DNA of 64,000 nt from Fragilariopsis cylindrus CCMP1102 (lineage: Eukaryota; Bacillariophyta; Bacillariophyceae; Bacillariales; Bacillariaceae): contig FMBT01000433.1 in the NCBI GenBank assembly GCA_900095095.1, positions 1-64,000 on the forward strand. Direction: 5' to 3'. The stretch's first letter is position 1. Every line of letters starts with the position of its first letter. The notes under the pieces are model-generated. The model was not told where the DNA came from, searched no databases, and worked only from the letters and a program-made list of their open reading frames with translations. The position numbers and the translations under genes are program-made. Positions 10,317 through 20,844 of the stretch are shown here, in pieces.

Positions 10317-11533
10317 TCAAATGAATTTAAATCAAAAATAGATTTGGCAACAGTTGTTTTATATTTATTATTACTATTATTATTATAAAAATCATCCTTG
10401 CTAGGTATTGATGCTAATTTATCACCAAATAATAATCGGATCATCCCCATACAGGGAGTTTTTGTACGTTTCAACAAAACATCCAAGATTGTTTTATTAT
10501 CAATATCAACTAATCCTCTACCTAATTTTGGTAATGTGATACGTCCTACTTTTGGATATATTTTAGTACCAAATTCATCTTTGGTTGGTTCATCATTATC
10601 AATGTTGATATTACTTTTTAAAATACTATTTTTAGTAATAGCACTAGCATCATCAATACCTGGTATCGTATTAAAGACGATATATTCATCGGTATCAATA
10701 TGCATCACCCAGGTATGATTCATTAATTTATGATGTCGATAACAATTACTTAAAAATTGACGTTGTCGATCACGATGGATATTCACATATAAGGATGTTA
10801 AATTTTGTGGAGTAAGAACACCACCATCAGTTATTAAATTAGTGGTGTCATCCATTGTGATATCCAATTGATGTTCATGAGCTTGTGTACGTTTCATTAT
10901 TGTAAACGGATCCATATAGTCATTATCATCCCATATAATATAATTCAATTTTTTTGTACTATCATTTCTGCCCACAGTATTCCATCTTTTTAATATCGAA
11001 TGAGGTGTTGTTTTACTATCTGGATCCACTGCCACAATTAAATGACGGAGTGGTAACATGGTATAATGATAGGCTAACCATTCAATTAAACGACTATTAT
11101 CATCTTTAATCAGTAAACAGGCACTTCCTCCTCCTCCACCTCCTACACCGACATCTATATCATTATTACTATTAGATGTTGATGTTGTTCCAATATCATC
11201 TCGTTTAAGGTTACGCTCATCACCGTTGTTGCCTGCTGGTCCAAAACTTTCTTCATTATTATTTTTATTTTTATGATCATGATTATCAACTTGTTTCATA
11301 ACATATCTGGATAAACTATATGATGTTATAATAGCAAATCCTACTAAAATTAACAAGCTCAATTGAAATGATTTCAAAAAACGGGACTGTATTTTTGTTT
11401 TTGCATTTTTTGCTATTTTATATCGGTTGTTAAAAATTCTACCATTGCCATTCGCATTGCCATTAACAACACTGCCATTGCCATTGCCATTTACAACACC
11501 GCCGTCGCTGCGGCGCCTCTTAGGAGGAGACAT
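10241..11533 (-). CDS. Type II membrane glycosyltransferase, GT92/DUF23-like
   Basis: An open frame of 430 residues. The short basic, Asn/Gly-rich N-terminus is followed by one hydrophobic segment (about residues 53-75, LSLLILVGFAIITSYSL), giving the type II topology of Golgi glycosyltransferases. The lumenal part starts with ACLLIKDDNSRLIEWLAYHY, then LRHLIVAVDPDSKTTP, IIWDDNDYMDPF, and HIDTDEYIVFN, the DxD-like site expected to hold the metal and sugar nucleotide. This pattern is that of the GT92/DUF23-like group; the acceptor is unknown. Similar text continues downstream in other frames to about 9839, so the stop at 10241 is probably not the true C-terminus. Same strand as, and immediately upstream of, the glycosyltransferase-sulfotransferase fusion. 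The start ATG is at 11531-11533. Confidence 0.62.
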   Translation of the reverse strand: MSPPKRRRSDGGVVNGNGNGSVVNGNANGNGRIFNNRYKIAKNAKTKIQSRFLKSFQLSLLILVGFAIITSYSLSRYVMKQVDNHDHKNKNNNEESFGPAGNNGDERNLKRDDIGTTSTSNSNNDIDVGVGGGGGGSACLLIKDDNSRLIEWLAYHYTMLPLRHLIVAVDPDSKTTPHSILKRWNTVGRNDSTKKLNYIIWDDNDYMDPFTIMKRTQAHEHQLDITMDDTTNLITDGGVLTPQNLTSLYVNIHRDRQRQFLSNCYRHHKLMNHTWVMHIDTDEYIVFNTIPGIDDASAITKNSILKSNINIDNDEPTKDEFGTKIYPKVGRITLPKLGRGLVDIDNKTILDVLLKRTKTPCMGMIRLLFGDKLASIPSKDDFYNNNSNNKYKTTVAKSIFDLNSFDTLKFNYHHQKVYMNQNQKLMVSVK

Positions 11534-12710
11534 ATAATATTATCTATTTATTTTCGACGTCGTATATTAGTTCTGATTGTGTTTGCTGCTGACTGTGTAT
11601 AGAAACGTTTCTTTCTTTTTCTACTTTGAGTTGTGATAGAAAGCCGATTACCGATCGATAGTGACGATTGATTAATTGATTGATTGATTGATTGATCGAT
11701 GGCAATGGCAATGAAAATGGCGCTGACGAAATCGGAAATGTTTTTCTTCTTCTTCTTCTCTTTCTTCTCCTCCTCCTTCTACCTTCTTTCTTCTTCTTCT
11801 GTCCTTCTGGTTTAATCGCTTCTTTCTTTTAGATGACCGACGCTTTTTTATACTATGTTGTAAATGAATGAATTGTAAATACTGTACGTGATTAACAAAA
11901 AGAAAAAAGAATTATGCTGTCGTGGCTTGATTCAGTTTCTCACGACAAGACAAGACAAGACAATCACAAGTAATGCTGATGATGATGTACGGCCTGATGT
12001 CGATATATTGATTGGAATACTGCATTGCTGAAGTCAATGCATAATTAATGCAAGGTGATCAACAAATATAAAAAAAGGGTTACTATGCTGTCGACTCGTG
12101 GCTTGTTGTTCGTTGCTGGTTGGTTCGGAGTTATTGACTAATAATATAGTTGAGTCACGAGTCGAGTCACGGTGTTCTTGAACTCAAACCCTAGCATGTT
12201 CAATGTTGAACACAGCACACGTAATTATATTAATTACACGACATGACATCATCATACTGTACGCAACAGAAGATGATCACGAACACCCACAACGCCTATC
12301 TAAAAAAGCATCAACAATAATACACTCTAAAGAAGAAAGAAAGTTAAGCAACGTAAGTAGGTGGTCTTAGGTAAAAGCACTGAACTGTAACAATTCAGAA
12401 AAAGAACACCATACTGTTATATATCAAACAACAAGGCAGACAGTGTTTTGTTCGATTACAGTATTGATTGAACAAAAGTATCTTTATCAATCAAGTAAAA
12501 AACAGAAGCAAACAATAAAGAGAAAAAAAAGGAGGCTACTGCACCAAAAAAGGAGAAACAATAGCAAAAAAGAAAAAAAACTATACCTGGTATACATTAA
12601 AAAAGGCAAAGCATTTTTATTTATCTAAGGTTACAACGAAGGACAGAATAGAAAAGAAAAAAAAAACGACGCCACTCAACACAAACACGAACACGAACAC
12701 ACCATAAATC
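11534..12710. other. Divergent intergenic region
   Basis: Lies between the GT92-like gene (-) and succinyl-CoA ligase (+). It holds (GATT)n at about 11667-11698, a polypyrimidine TTC tract at 11740-11800, (ACAAG)n near 11945-11962, and purine-rich sequence close to the ligase start. A 61-residue Lys-rich frame at 12443-12628 is an effect of A-rich sequence and is not called. Confidence 0.5.
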
Positions 12711-14642
12711 ATGATAGCAACAGCAGTGCGAGCAGTAGAACTTGGTAGTCGTACATCTATTATTGGTCGACGAAGTAGAATACTATTATTTCAACAAGGT
12801 CAACAACAAGGTCAAAAATTTCAAGTTCAACGACAACAAATTCGATATTTAAATGTCCATGAATATTTATCAATGTCATTATTAAAAGAGAATGGAATTA
12901 ATGTACCAACTGGATATTTGGCATCCACACCAGAAGAAGCAGAAGATATATTTCTTAATAAACTGAATAAAAAAGGTATGTACCGTACCGTACTTTTGTG
13001 TTGCTTTAGTGTTGCGCCCAATGTCGTATTGTACGCAATCTTTTCGTCACTACATACTTGTGCCTCTGTCCTTCCTCCTTTCCGGACTTCGAGGTCTCGT
13101 CGTTTTGTGGCTAGCTAGCTAGCTAGCTATAAATATAGTATGCATGTACTGTATTTCGATACGACAAAGATCAAGAGATAATTGGACTTGTGGATGAGAA
13201 GAGAGAGAGATGGAAAGAATCCATATATTCAACAATACTTTTATTCTAACATTCTTCTCTCAACTTCCGTCTTCCATTCCAATTTCGTCTACTATAACTC
13301 CTACACACAACACAACCCACGTAATATATAACAGATGCAGTTATTAAAGCACAAGTATTGTCAGGTGGACGAGTAGGAGGAACATTTTCAAATGGTTTTG
13401 TTGGTGGCGTACATCCAATTACATCAGGAAAAGAAGTAAAAGATATTTCAAATCATATGTTACATCATAAATTGATAACAAAACAAGCACCTGATGGTGT
13501 TATTTGTGATAAAGTATGGATTGTGGAACATCTTAAACTAAAACGTGAATTATATATATCAATTGTTATGGATCGTAATAGTCAAGGACCATTATTAATT
13601 GGTTCATCATTTCATTGTTCACGTGGTTCACGTATATCAGATAGTGGTGGTAGTGGTGGTGGATCTAGTACTAGTATATCAGATATTGCATTATCAAAAT
13701 CCAAATTTTATATTTACAGAACAAATTGACATTGATGACGGATTACAATTAGAACAATGTGAACGTTTTGTTGAAAATATAACCGGTATGGAAAAGGATG
13801 ATGATCCAACTAATACTAATAGTACAGTATACAAGGATACAGTAAATATGATATATAAATTATATCATTCAATATTTATCAAATATGATTGTACACAAAT
13901 TGAAATCAATCCACTCGCTGAAACATATGATGGTGAAGTTATAGCATGTGATGCAAAAATTAATTTTGATGATCATGCTCAATTTCGTCAAACCAAGATT
14001 TTTAATATGAGAGATTATAATCAAGAAGATATACGCGAGGTTGATGCGATGAAGAATGATGTGAATTATGTTGGTTTAGATGGTAATATTGGTTGTATGG
14101 TCAATGGTGCTGGATTAGCAATGAGTACAATGGATTTGATTCATGATAAGGGTGGTTCACCTGCTAACTTTTTAGATGTTGGTGGTGGGTCTAACGTTGA
14201 ACAGATACAAAAAGCATTTGAAATTTTAGATAATGATCCGGATTGTTATGTTGTATTAATTAATATATTTGGTGGGTTGATGCGATGTGATGTTATTGCA
14301 CAGGGTATATTAAATGCAGCATCTAATATTGGTATTAAAACTCCACTCATTATTCGTTTACAGGGTACAAATTATGAAGAAGGAAAACGTTTAATAGAAA
14401 ATTATACCAACGACGATAATAATGATGTTAATATTACATTAGCAAATGATTTAGATGATGCTGCAACTAAAGCTGTTCAATTAGCAGAGGAAATTACTGC
14501 AACGAAAACAAAAACGCCATCAGCGACGAATTCGAATGCGGATGCGAAACCTGTTATTCGTCCGCCACCACGGTCATCATCATCATCATCAACTGACGTT
14601 GTTCTTGATCCGATACCAAAATTTGATGGATTTCCATTGTAG
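12711..14642 (+). CDS. SUCLA2: Succinyl-CoA ligase beta subunit, mitochondrial
   Basis: Exon 1 is 12711-12975; a GT-AG intron follows (12976-13334); coding resumes at 13335 and ends at TAG 14640-14642. An Arg/Gln-rich leader of about 45 residues precedes YLNVHEYLSMSLLKENGI and fits a mitochondrial presequence. Conserved blocks: VIKAQVLSGGRVGGTF (ATP-grasp), MDRNSQGPLLIGSS, NPNFIFTEQIDIDDG, FIKYDCTQIEINPLAE, GCMVNGAGLAMSTMD, FLDVGGGSNVEQ and INIFGGLMRCD. It makes ATP (or GTP) from succinyl-CoA in the TCA cycle with the alpha subunit, which is not in the window. Between 13615 and 13700 the frame shifts by one: the text DIALS-NPNFIF needs three A where the sequence has four (13696-13699). I read this as a homopolymer indel. 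A Gly/Ser-rich insert precedes it, and a Thr/Ser-rich tail follows the domain. The symbol is the animal one; nucleotide specificity is not settled. Confidence 0.92.
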
Positions 14643-15174
14643 TTTCAACGCTAAGTGATGCTACGACTGGCTCTCCAATGACGACGACGCGGGCAGGTGC
14701 GTACTTTTGATTTTGTGTGAGTGAGTGAGTGAGTGAGTGAATAAGTGAGTCAGCGAGAGGAATAGGATACGTCATTTTTTTAAATTTTCTTTCGCGTACG
14801 TGAAGTCTTTATCGATCGATCTACCAAAAAATAAATAATACATAATACTTGCTTTACGTACTATACGTACTATACATAAAATGAAGTGTTTATGTTCATT
14901 ACTAATAGTAACGATCTTCTCAAAGCTTTTTTCGTTTGGGTTTTTAACCTCCTTAACATAGCGTCTTCTGCTTTGCTTTGTAACTTAGAGAATTTATTCT
15001 TTATAAAACCAATTTTCATATAAGTATTTGCATATTGTTGTCGCTACTTGCTGTTTAAATTTGATAGTAGTTTTTGATTTAGTGAGAGAGGATGATGAAA
15101 AGACAGAACTGATCGATGTTGTCATATCTCTCGCCTTCCTACGCACGAAGATGAATTTGCTATCCCTTATTTAA
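14643..15174. other. Convergent 3' intergenic region
   Basis: Between the 3' ends of the ligase gene (+) and the HA/AP2 gene (-). Has a (GTGA)n microsatellite near 14717-14742 and a GTACTATACGTACTATAC repeat near 14857-14876. No gene seen. Confidence 0.5.
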
Positions 15175-15705
15175 CTAGGGGCCGTATAACATTTTACACG
15201 CCAAAGCGGCATCACGTTCATATTTGAATGTACCAATATATCTTAGTTTGCCTTTAAATGCTATCTGCGCCTTAAAAGTTCCTGCCCGTGTCTTGTAGTA
15301 TCCCTTTGGTTTTGGTTTTTGGCTTAAGCCGTTATCAGCATTGTCGTCGTCGTCGTCGTCATTGTCGTAACTATCATTATTATTATCATTATTACTACCA
15401 CTGTTTCTCTTGTCACTATTCTTATTGGCATTACGTGTGCCGATGGAAGCTAGAACTTTTGAACGGAGCAATTTCCACTCCCTATAGTCACTAGCTTGTA
15501 ATGTTCTCTCATCATCGTCTACTAGTTGTTGGGATTTCATATCGTCAATTTTTTTCCAAGCAATTTTAACTGCCAAAGCGGCATCACGTTCATTTTTGAA
15601 TGTACCAATATATCTACTCCTGCCTTTAAAATTTATTTGAGCAAGATAATTCCCCGATTTCCGTTTGTAGTACCCCTTCGGTTGTGTTTTTCGGCCTTGG
15701 ACGTT

Positions 15706-15738
<33 letters not shown>

Positions 15739-16334
15739 GTCGTCATAATCGCCTTTACTATCATCATCATCATCATCATCATTATTACTACCAATGTTTC
15801 TCTTGCTCTTATTCTTGCTTTTCTTGGTAATACGTGTACCGATGGAGGCCATAATGCCTGAATGGATCAATTTCCATTCCTTATCGTCTTTTGCTTTGAT
15901 TTTGATCCTCATCTCGTCTATATTTTCCTTCCCAATAATGGCACCATTGTCATCGTCGTCATCGTCGTTTTCATTTTCATCTTCATTTGTATTTTCATCT
16001 TCTTTTTCATCCTCATCGTTACGATCGCCGTCATCGATTATCTTGATTGCAGCATCGTCGTTGTTATAGTTGATATTTTCATTTTCTTCATCGTTATCAT
16101 CATTATCGTCGTCAGATGATGTTTTATATCCCTTCAGTAAAAAAGAATCGTATAAAGATAGATATGGGTGTTCGTCTGCTTCTTCTTCTTCTTCTTCGTT
16201 GCTTGTTGTCATGATGATATTATTGTCGTCCCCGTTATTATCGTCATTGCCTATATTGTTGCCATTGTTATTGTTATTGTTATTGTTTTCACTATTACTA
16301 TTATTACTATTATTACTATTATTACTATTATTAC

Positions 16335-16369
<35 letters not shown>

Positions 16370-16881
16370 GGGAATACAGACCATGAGAAATCAATTTCAC
16401 GTAACATGTTAACTCTACTTTTTGTGATTGTTGTTGATTTGCCTTCACATAGACGTTTATATTGTCTTCTTTGTCGTTTCACCCAGACTGCCAGTGGTGG
16501 ATTTGGTGGATAGAAACTTGGTACATTCGTATTACCATGATTCACATGTTTAAATTCTTTTAATTCCTTTAAACGTTCCTCCCAAACTGCATCATGTGAA
16601 TTCCAAACAAAACCTGATTTTTCTAAGGCAATCATCCGATCATTGGACATATGTGTGTATTTTCCCATACCCTTTAATTTATATTGATACCGTTGACGTT
16701 TGACCCATTCTGCTAAGGATGGATTATCAGGATATTGATTCGGTACTAAACAATGTCCAAACTGTAATCGATACTCTAATAGTTCTTCATACTTCGACAT
16801 CCAACCCACTGTCTGATGGGAACGGAATGGTGGTGACGATGATGTAATAGAAGTATCGTTATTACTACAATTATTGCTCAT
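15175..16881 (-). CDS. HA-repeat protein with two AP2-like domains
   Basis: A 568-residue single exon. Residues about 25-165 hold two helicase-associated (HA) repeats, each with a Trp, the pattern GHCLVPNQYPDNPSLAEWVK or GNTNVPSFYPPNPPLAVWVK, a QRxQYK stretch, and a closing W. Repeats of this kind are expanded in diatoms as stand-alone DNA-binding-type modules. A long Asn/Asp/Glu low-complexity middle follows. Near residues 403-448 and 526-566 are two AP2-like units reading PKGYYK, then AQI, FKG, RYIGTFK and ERDAALA; each is preceded by a copy of EWKL followed by ASIGTR, so a unit of about 120 residues has been duplicated. The second AP2 unit stops abruptly after KMLYGP and may be cut short. 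Likely a nuclear DNA-binding regulator; targets unknown. Its start region shares a 46-base block with the next upstream gene. Confidence 0.82.
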
Positions 16882-16890
16882 GATATTATA
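16845..16890 (-). repeat. 46-base start-region block, copy 1
   Basis: Covers nine bases of leader, the ATG and about 11 codons of the HA/AP2 gene. It matches 18915-18960 at 40 of 46 positions without gaps; the first 20 bases (16871-16890 on the plus strand) are identical. Confidence 0.85.
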
Positions 16891-17304
16891 TTTGTATTGA
16901 ACAAACTGATATCCATGGAGGTTCGATTCAATACATTCCCATTGTATATGTATTAATGGAAATAATTGTCTATTTCAATTCTTACTGCACATAAATTGTT
17001 GCTGGCGCGAGGGGGCGTCTAAGTTCATTGCGTGAAGAAGTATTGAAAATGAGAGAGAGAGAGTTTCATATTCTAAAAATAAATATTTGAAAATAGTGTT
17101 AAGTACCGTAACTAAATATTTTTAGCACAGGATTTCACCGAGGGTTTTCTATTTCAAAAAAAATTATGAGGGGAACTTAGTCGAATATTATTTCTAACGA
17201 GTATCACTGTGTTATTGACTAAAAATAGAGAAGCGATTTTTTAATTTTTTTCGTACAAATTTTTATCCACGTATGAACGGAAGATGGTCCTGTATAATAC
17301 AAAA
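16882..17304. other. Intergenic, nothing recognised
   Basis: Spacer of 423 bases between two minus-strand genes. Has a short (GA)n near 17052 and otherwise AT-rich text. No open frame or repeat match seen. Confidence 0.5.
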
Positions 17305-18951
17305 TTATTTTGTTGTAACGTTACTGTTTTTCTTGTTCTTGTTGTTCTTGTCCTGTGTCGTAATCATTTTTTTTTGATTCTGATCTGATATATAATAATC
17401 ATAAAGAGTAATTTCTTCACCAGGTAATGACGAACGTGGTGTACCATAATCTAATAATTCTTGCCATAATTTTAAATCATTTTTATAGAATATTGCTAAT
17501 TGATTCATTGTTTTTGATGATATTGATTCGAATAATTTTAATATTCTATCACTATTATTATTATCTTTAGTAGTAGTAGTAGTAGCAGTAGTAATAGTAA
17601 CATTATCATTATCCTTTTGTTGTTGTACTCGTCCGGAACGTTTTCGTTTACTACTACTACTACTACTACTACTACTACCATTTGCAGTATTATTTTTTGA
17701 GGCAGATGAGGAGGAGGAATTAATATGTTCTTTTGGTATACCATTGTTGAACCCCATTAAATCCTGAAATAAAAATGTTAAATCGATCTGGGATGTCATT
17801 CGTAATTTATAATGATAATGAATCTTGTGGAATTGTGCAATTTCAATTTGTGGTTTAAAATGTTCATTGTTTTTGACAGCACTATTCTTACTTTGTCGAA
17901 AATGAATTAATTTATTGACCCATACTTCAAATGTACAATTTGTGGTGTTAGAACAGACACCATCCCCACCATCATTTAAATATATATTTGTATTACTATC
18001 CGAATTTTTATAGGCACTATAGGCACGTTCAAATGGATCTCGAACAATTAGTACAGTGGTATAATGGTCCTCTGTGAGATACATGGAATGATTATATCTT
18101 AATTCTGGATTACGTCGTGCTTCTGTACATCTACCTATTACATTCTTCTCCTGAAACCGCTGTATCATACGTCGTTTCAGTGTCTTTAATTGCATTTGTT
18201 CTTTTAATGGAATCGTTTGTAATATCTTTAATGGTAGTGTATTATTATTATAACCACCAATTTGTTGTTGTTGTTCCGTAAAAGAATCAGAATCAGAATC
18301 TACTACAGAATCTACTACTACTACAGGATGATAAGTCGTATCAGTATCAGTATCAGTATTAGTATTAGTAGTAGGTATCGGTTCAGGTTCAGGTGATGTA
18401 GGTGTCGGCAAACCACAATGTTCTAATTTATTATTAAAGGCATCCCGTATTGTGGAACACATCACTTTCGGTATAATGGTGATGGCTAATTTTTTAGAAT
18501 GACTCACCACTAACCAAGATGGATTATATTTATTATTTGGTCGTAATGGTACTTGTTCATTCTTAATATTGGCATTGGCATTATTGGCAACAACAACCTG
18601 GTGGGTACTATTAGGAACAACTACCAGTACTGCTGCTTCAGCTGTAACTGTAATAGGATCTTCATTTTCTTCGTCATTATTATTATTATTGTTATTGTTA
18701 GTAGTAGTTTTATCATCATCTGTATCTTCTGCAAGTGTTTGTTCCACTTTTTTTTCTAGACTCATATTACTCATAGTACTTGATTCTTTTGTCATTATTA
18801 CTATACCTATTAAAAGAAGATATAATAACAATAATACTGGACGATGATTATTCTTACTTTTATTATTGTTGTTATTCGCACTACTACTACTACTACTACT
18901 GATACTACTAGTACTAATAGGAGTACCGTTATTGTTATATTTATTGCTCAT
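17305..18951 (-). CDS. Carbohydrate sulfotransferase, type II membrane protein
   Basis: Single exon of 548 residues from the ATG at 18949-18951. An upstream in-frame ATG at 18993 would add 14 residues. I prefer the inner one because the leader block around it is shared with the neighbouring gene. One hydrophobic segment (VLLLLYLLLIGIVIM, about residues 40-56) gives a Golgi type II topology. The catalytic part has the 5'-phosphosulfate-binding region TIIPKVMCSTIRDAF (about 160-175) and the 3'-phosphate-binding region VLIVRDPFERAYSAY (about 300-315), as in the Sulfotransfer_2 family that moves sulfate from PAPS to glycans. Ser, Asn and Thr-Asp repeats interrupt the domain. It fits with the other sulfotransferase at 7-8.7 kb as part of sulfated glycan synthesis. 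The acceptor sugar cannot be told. Confidence 0.82.
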   Translation of the reverse strand: MSNKYNNNGTPISTSSISSSSSSSANNNNNKSKNNHRPVLLLLYLLLIGIVIMTKESSTMSNMSLEKKVEQTLAEDTDDDKTTTNNNNNNNNDEENEDPITVTAEAAVLVVVPNSTHQVVVANNANANIKNEQVPLRPNNKYNPSWLVVSHSKKLAITIIPKVMCSTIRDAFNNKLEHCGLPTPTSPEPEPIPTTNTNTDTDTDTTYHPVVVVDSVVDSDSDSFTEQQQQIGGYNNNTLPLKILQTIPLKEQMQLKTLKRRMIQRFQEKNVIGRCTEARRNPELRYNHSMYLTEDHYTTVLIVRDPFERAYSAYKNSDSNTNIYLNDGGDGVCSNTTNCTFEVWVNKLIHFRQSKNSAVKNNEHFKPQIEIAQFHKIHYHYKLRMTSQIDLTFLFQDLMGFNNGIPKEHINSSSSSASKNNTANGSSSSSSSSSKRKRSGRVQQQKDNDNVTITTATTTTTKDNNNSDRILKLFESISSKTMNQLAIFYKNDLKLWQELLDYGTPRSSLPGEEITLYDYYISDQNQKKMITTQDKNNKNKKNSNVTTK

Positions 18952-18960
18952 GATATTATA
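18915..18960 (-). repeat. 46-base start-region block, copy 2
   Basis: Spans the leader, the preferred ATG and the first codons of the sulfotransferase gene. It is the partner of 16845-16890. The two proteins are otherwise unrelated. Confidence 0.85.
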
Positions 18961-18993
18961 TAATGTTTTTCTGTTTGCTGTTTGCTGTTGCAT

Positions 18994-19698
18994 GCATATG
19001 CAGCTACCTTTATTTCTTATACGATTACTATACTATTAGTACTGCTTATATTATCTCGATTTCGATTTCGTCGTCGTCGATTTCGCCGTCGATTTCGTCG
19101 TTGTTGTTGTTGTTGTTGTTGTTGTTGTTCGAACACTACCGTCACCACCGCTACACTTCTGCCACACTACTTCGAAAACCGGTGGTTTGTGCTTGTCGTC
19201 TTGATGATAGGCAGATACTGTATGCTTGAAACATACTATTCTACTTCCGCCTAATCTAGGATTTGGATGATTAGGTATGTATAGTACTAATGAAGTGTAT
19301 GTATGCTACCGAACTGAAATCTTGTCAGAAGAAGTTTTTAGTCGTGCTCTTTCGTGTCAAAAAAAATGCCACTGTTATGTCGTGCATGCATCGCTCATTT
19401 TCTATTGGCAATTCTACTGTGGATTCAACGCCTCATCTCAACGGCACGCTAATAACACGCGCGTCAACCCGAACACCAATCAAGGTGTCAACGACATTCC
19501 GAAATGAGCGAAACAAAACGCAATACGGTACTGTCACTAGTACAATGCCAAGAAGCAAACAACGTCGTCGTCGTCGTCTTCACAAGCCAATACACGAAAT
19601 AAGAAGAAAGGTTCACAAAAACAATATCGATTGTATTCAATTCAATTCAATTCAATTCAATTCAATTCTTTTAGAAACGAAAACAAAAAACAAAAAAA
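18994..19698. other. Divergent intergenic region with microsatellites
   Basis: Lies between the sulfotransferase gene (-) and the Cys-rich gene (+). Contains a (CGATTT/CGTCGT)n stretch at 19055-19095, (GTT)n at 19099-19127, and (TTCAA)n at about 19636-19668 close to the Cys-rich start. The frame at 19290-19706 runs through these repeats and is not called. Confidence 0.5.
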
Positions 19699-20055
19699 AT
19701 GGGTAGTCATGATGATGCAGTCGATGAAACAAAATTAACATTATGTTGTGCCTTGTGTTGTTGTAATTGTTCGACCTATCCCAGTTGTGCCTTATGTTCG
19801 GGTAAAGTTGGTTGTTGTTGTTTAAATTGTGAAATGTGTTGTAAGACTGGTGCACCATGTTTGGCCTGTTGTTGTTGTGGACCAACCTGTGATGGTGATG
19901 GATGTTGTAATGCACAAGTACAAGTTTGTTGTGCGGTAATCTCGGCAGCATTCCCCACCAATGATGAAGTCCCTGCCGCTATTACTATATTAGGTTGTAC
20001 CATCTATCCAAAATGTGGTCCCTGTATGCCAATGAAAACAATTATGGAGCGATAG
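19699..20055 (+). CDS. Small Cys-rich conserved algal protein
   Basis: A 118-residue single-exon frame; the ATG follows an A-rich leader. About a quarter of residues are Cys, in clusters such as LCCALCCCNC, CCCLNCEMCC and CLACCCCGPTC, followed by a less Cys-rich tail (VCCAVISAAFPTNDEVPAAI, then a GCTIYPKCGPC-type motif). I recall similar small proteins from diatoms and other marine algae, without an assigned function. No signal peptide or membrane helix is visible, so it is probably cytosolic. Metal binding or redox work is possible from composition alone. The strong codon bias for TGT and the conserved tail support a real gene. Confidence 0.75.
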   Translation: MGSHDDAVDETKLTLCCALCCCNCSTYPSCALCSGKVGCCCLNCEMCCKTGAPCLACCCCGPTCDGDGCCNAQVQVCCAVISAAFPTNDEVPAAITILGCTIYPKCGPCMPMKTIMER

Positions 20056-20844
20056 AGATTAAAAAAGAAAAGAAAAACAATTTATAATTTAAACGATCTT
20101 AAAATAATCAAGAAAGAATTAAAGTGAAGAGAGAATCGGAATATTGGGAAGAAAAGGTTGGAGTGAAAAGTAGGAAATAATTGAGTAATATGATGTAATG
20201 GTAACTACGGACGATGATGACGATGGCGATCGTGACATCACGAAGGTGTGTACGTACGGTACTTCTAATAATCCAACAGATAAATAAATAATTTATATGT
20301 AAAAAATCAAAACAAAAAAAGTCGTCTAACTAAGTCTAAATGAAGAATCTACCAGCCTGTATGGTATTATTTGTAGCATAGTTTTTCATACCACATTCAA
20401 TAACAGTTTTCGTACCATCATTTGAACGAATATCGTAGTACTAATATGTGTTGTCTTGAGCAATTTGGAAACGATTAGTCCACGACGCTACGGGTCGTGT
20501 ATGGTTCATCAAATTCGGTCGCTTCTTTTGACTGGGGGAACCTGGACATAGCATGCAATATATATGTACCGATTTCTGCTTTGTGGACCGATAAAAAATG
20601 GTCATGTTCATAGATGATAGAACAATGGATAAATACACTACAAAGAGCTAGAGTTGAAAAATGATATTACTATTATCCTCTCTACCTACTACTGTACTTG
20701 TCCCATAAATGACAATTTATTTATACTTAGTTTCTTTGGGTGGGAACAGACCCACATGGATTCCAAAAAAAGGTGTGATGCAGCCTAGGACATGGGAAAA
20801 GGCCCATTTGGGAGGGGGGGGGGGGGGGGGTATGTGACCTAGTA
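20056..20844. other. Intergenic; poly-G run
   Basis: Holds the 3' flank of the Cys-rich gene and AT-rich text. A G homopolymer of roughly 16-17 bases at about 20814-20830 sits just before the dispersed repeat. No gene seen. Confidence 0.5.

Noticed and set aside
12443-12628. A 61-residue Lys-rich frame
   Set aside because: It comes from A-rich leader sequence of the succinyl-CoA ligase gene and has no motif.
13599-13730. An intron in succinyl-CoA ligase instead of a frame break
   Set aside because: The ACAG at 13718-13721 could be an acceptor, but the family text NPNFIFTEQID lies across it, so it must be exonic.
16070-16513. Leu/Ser-rich plus-strand frames opposite the HA/AP2 gene
   Set aside because: They are mirror readings of the Asn/Asp trinucleotide runs of the real minus-strand gene.
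20814-20830. Poly-G run as a telomere or quadruplex signal
   Set aside because: A single homopolymer without repeated G blocks; more likely slippage or a sequencing artefact.
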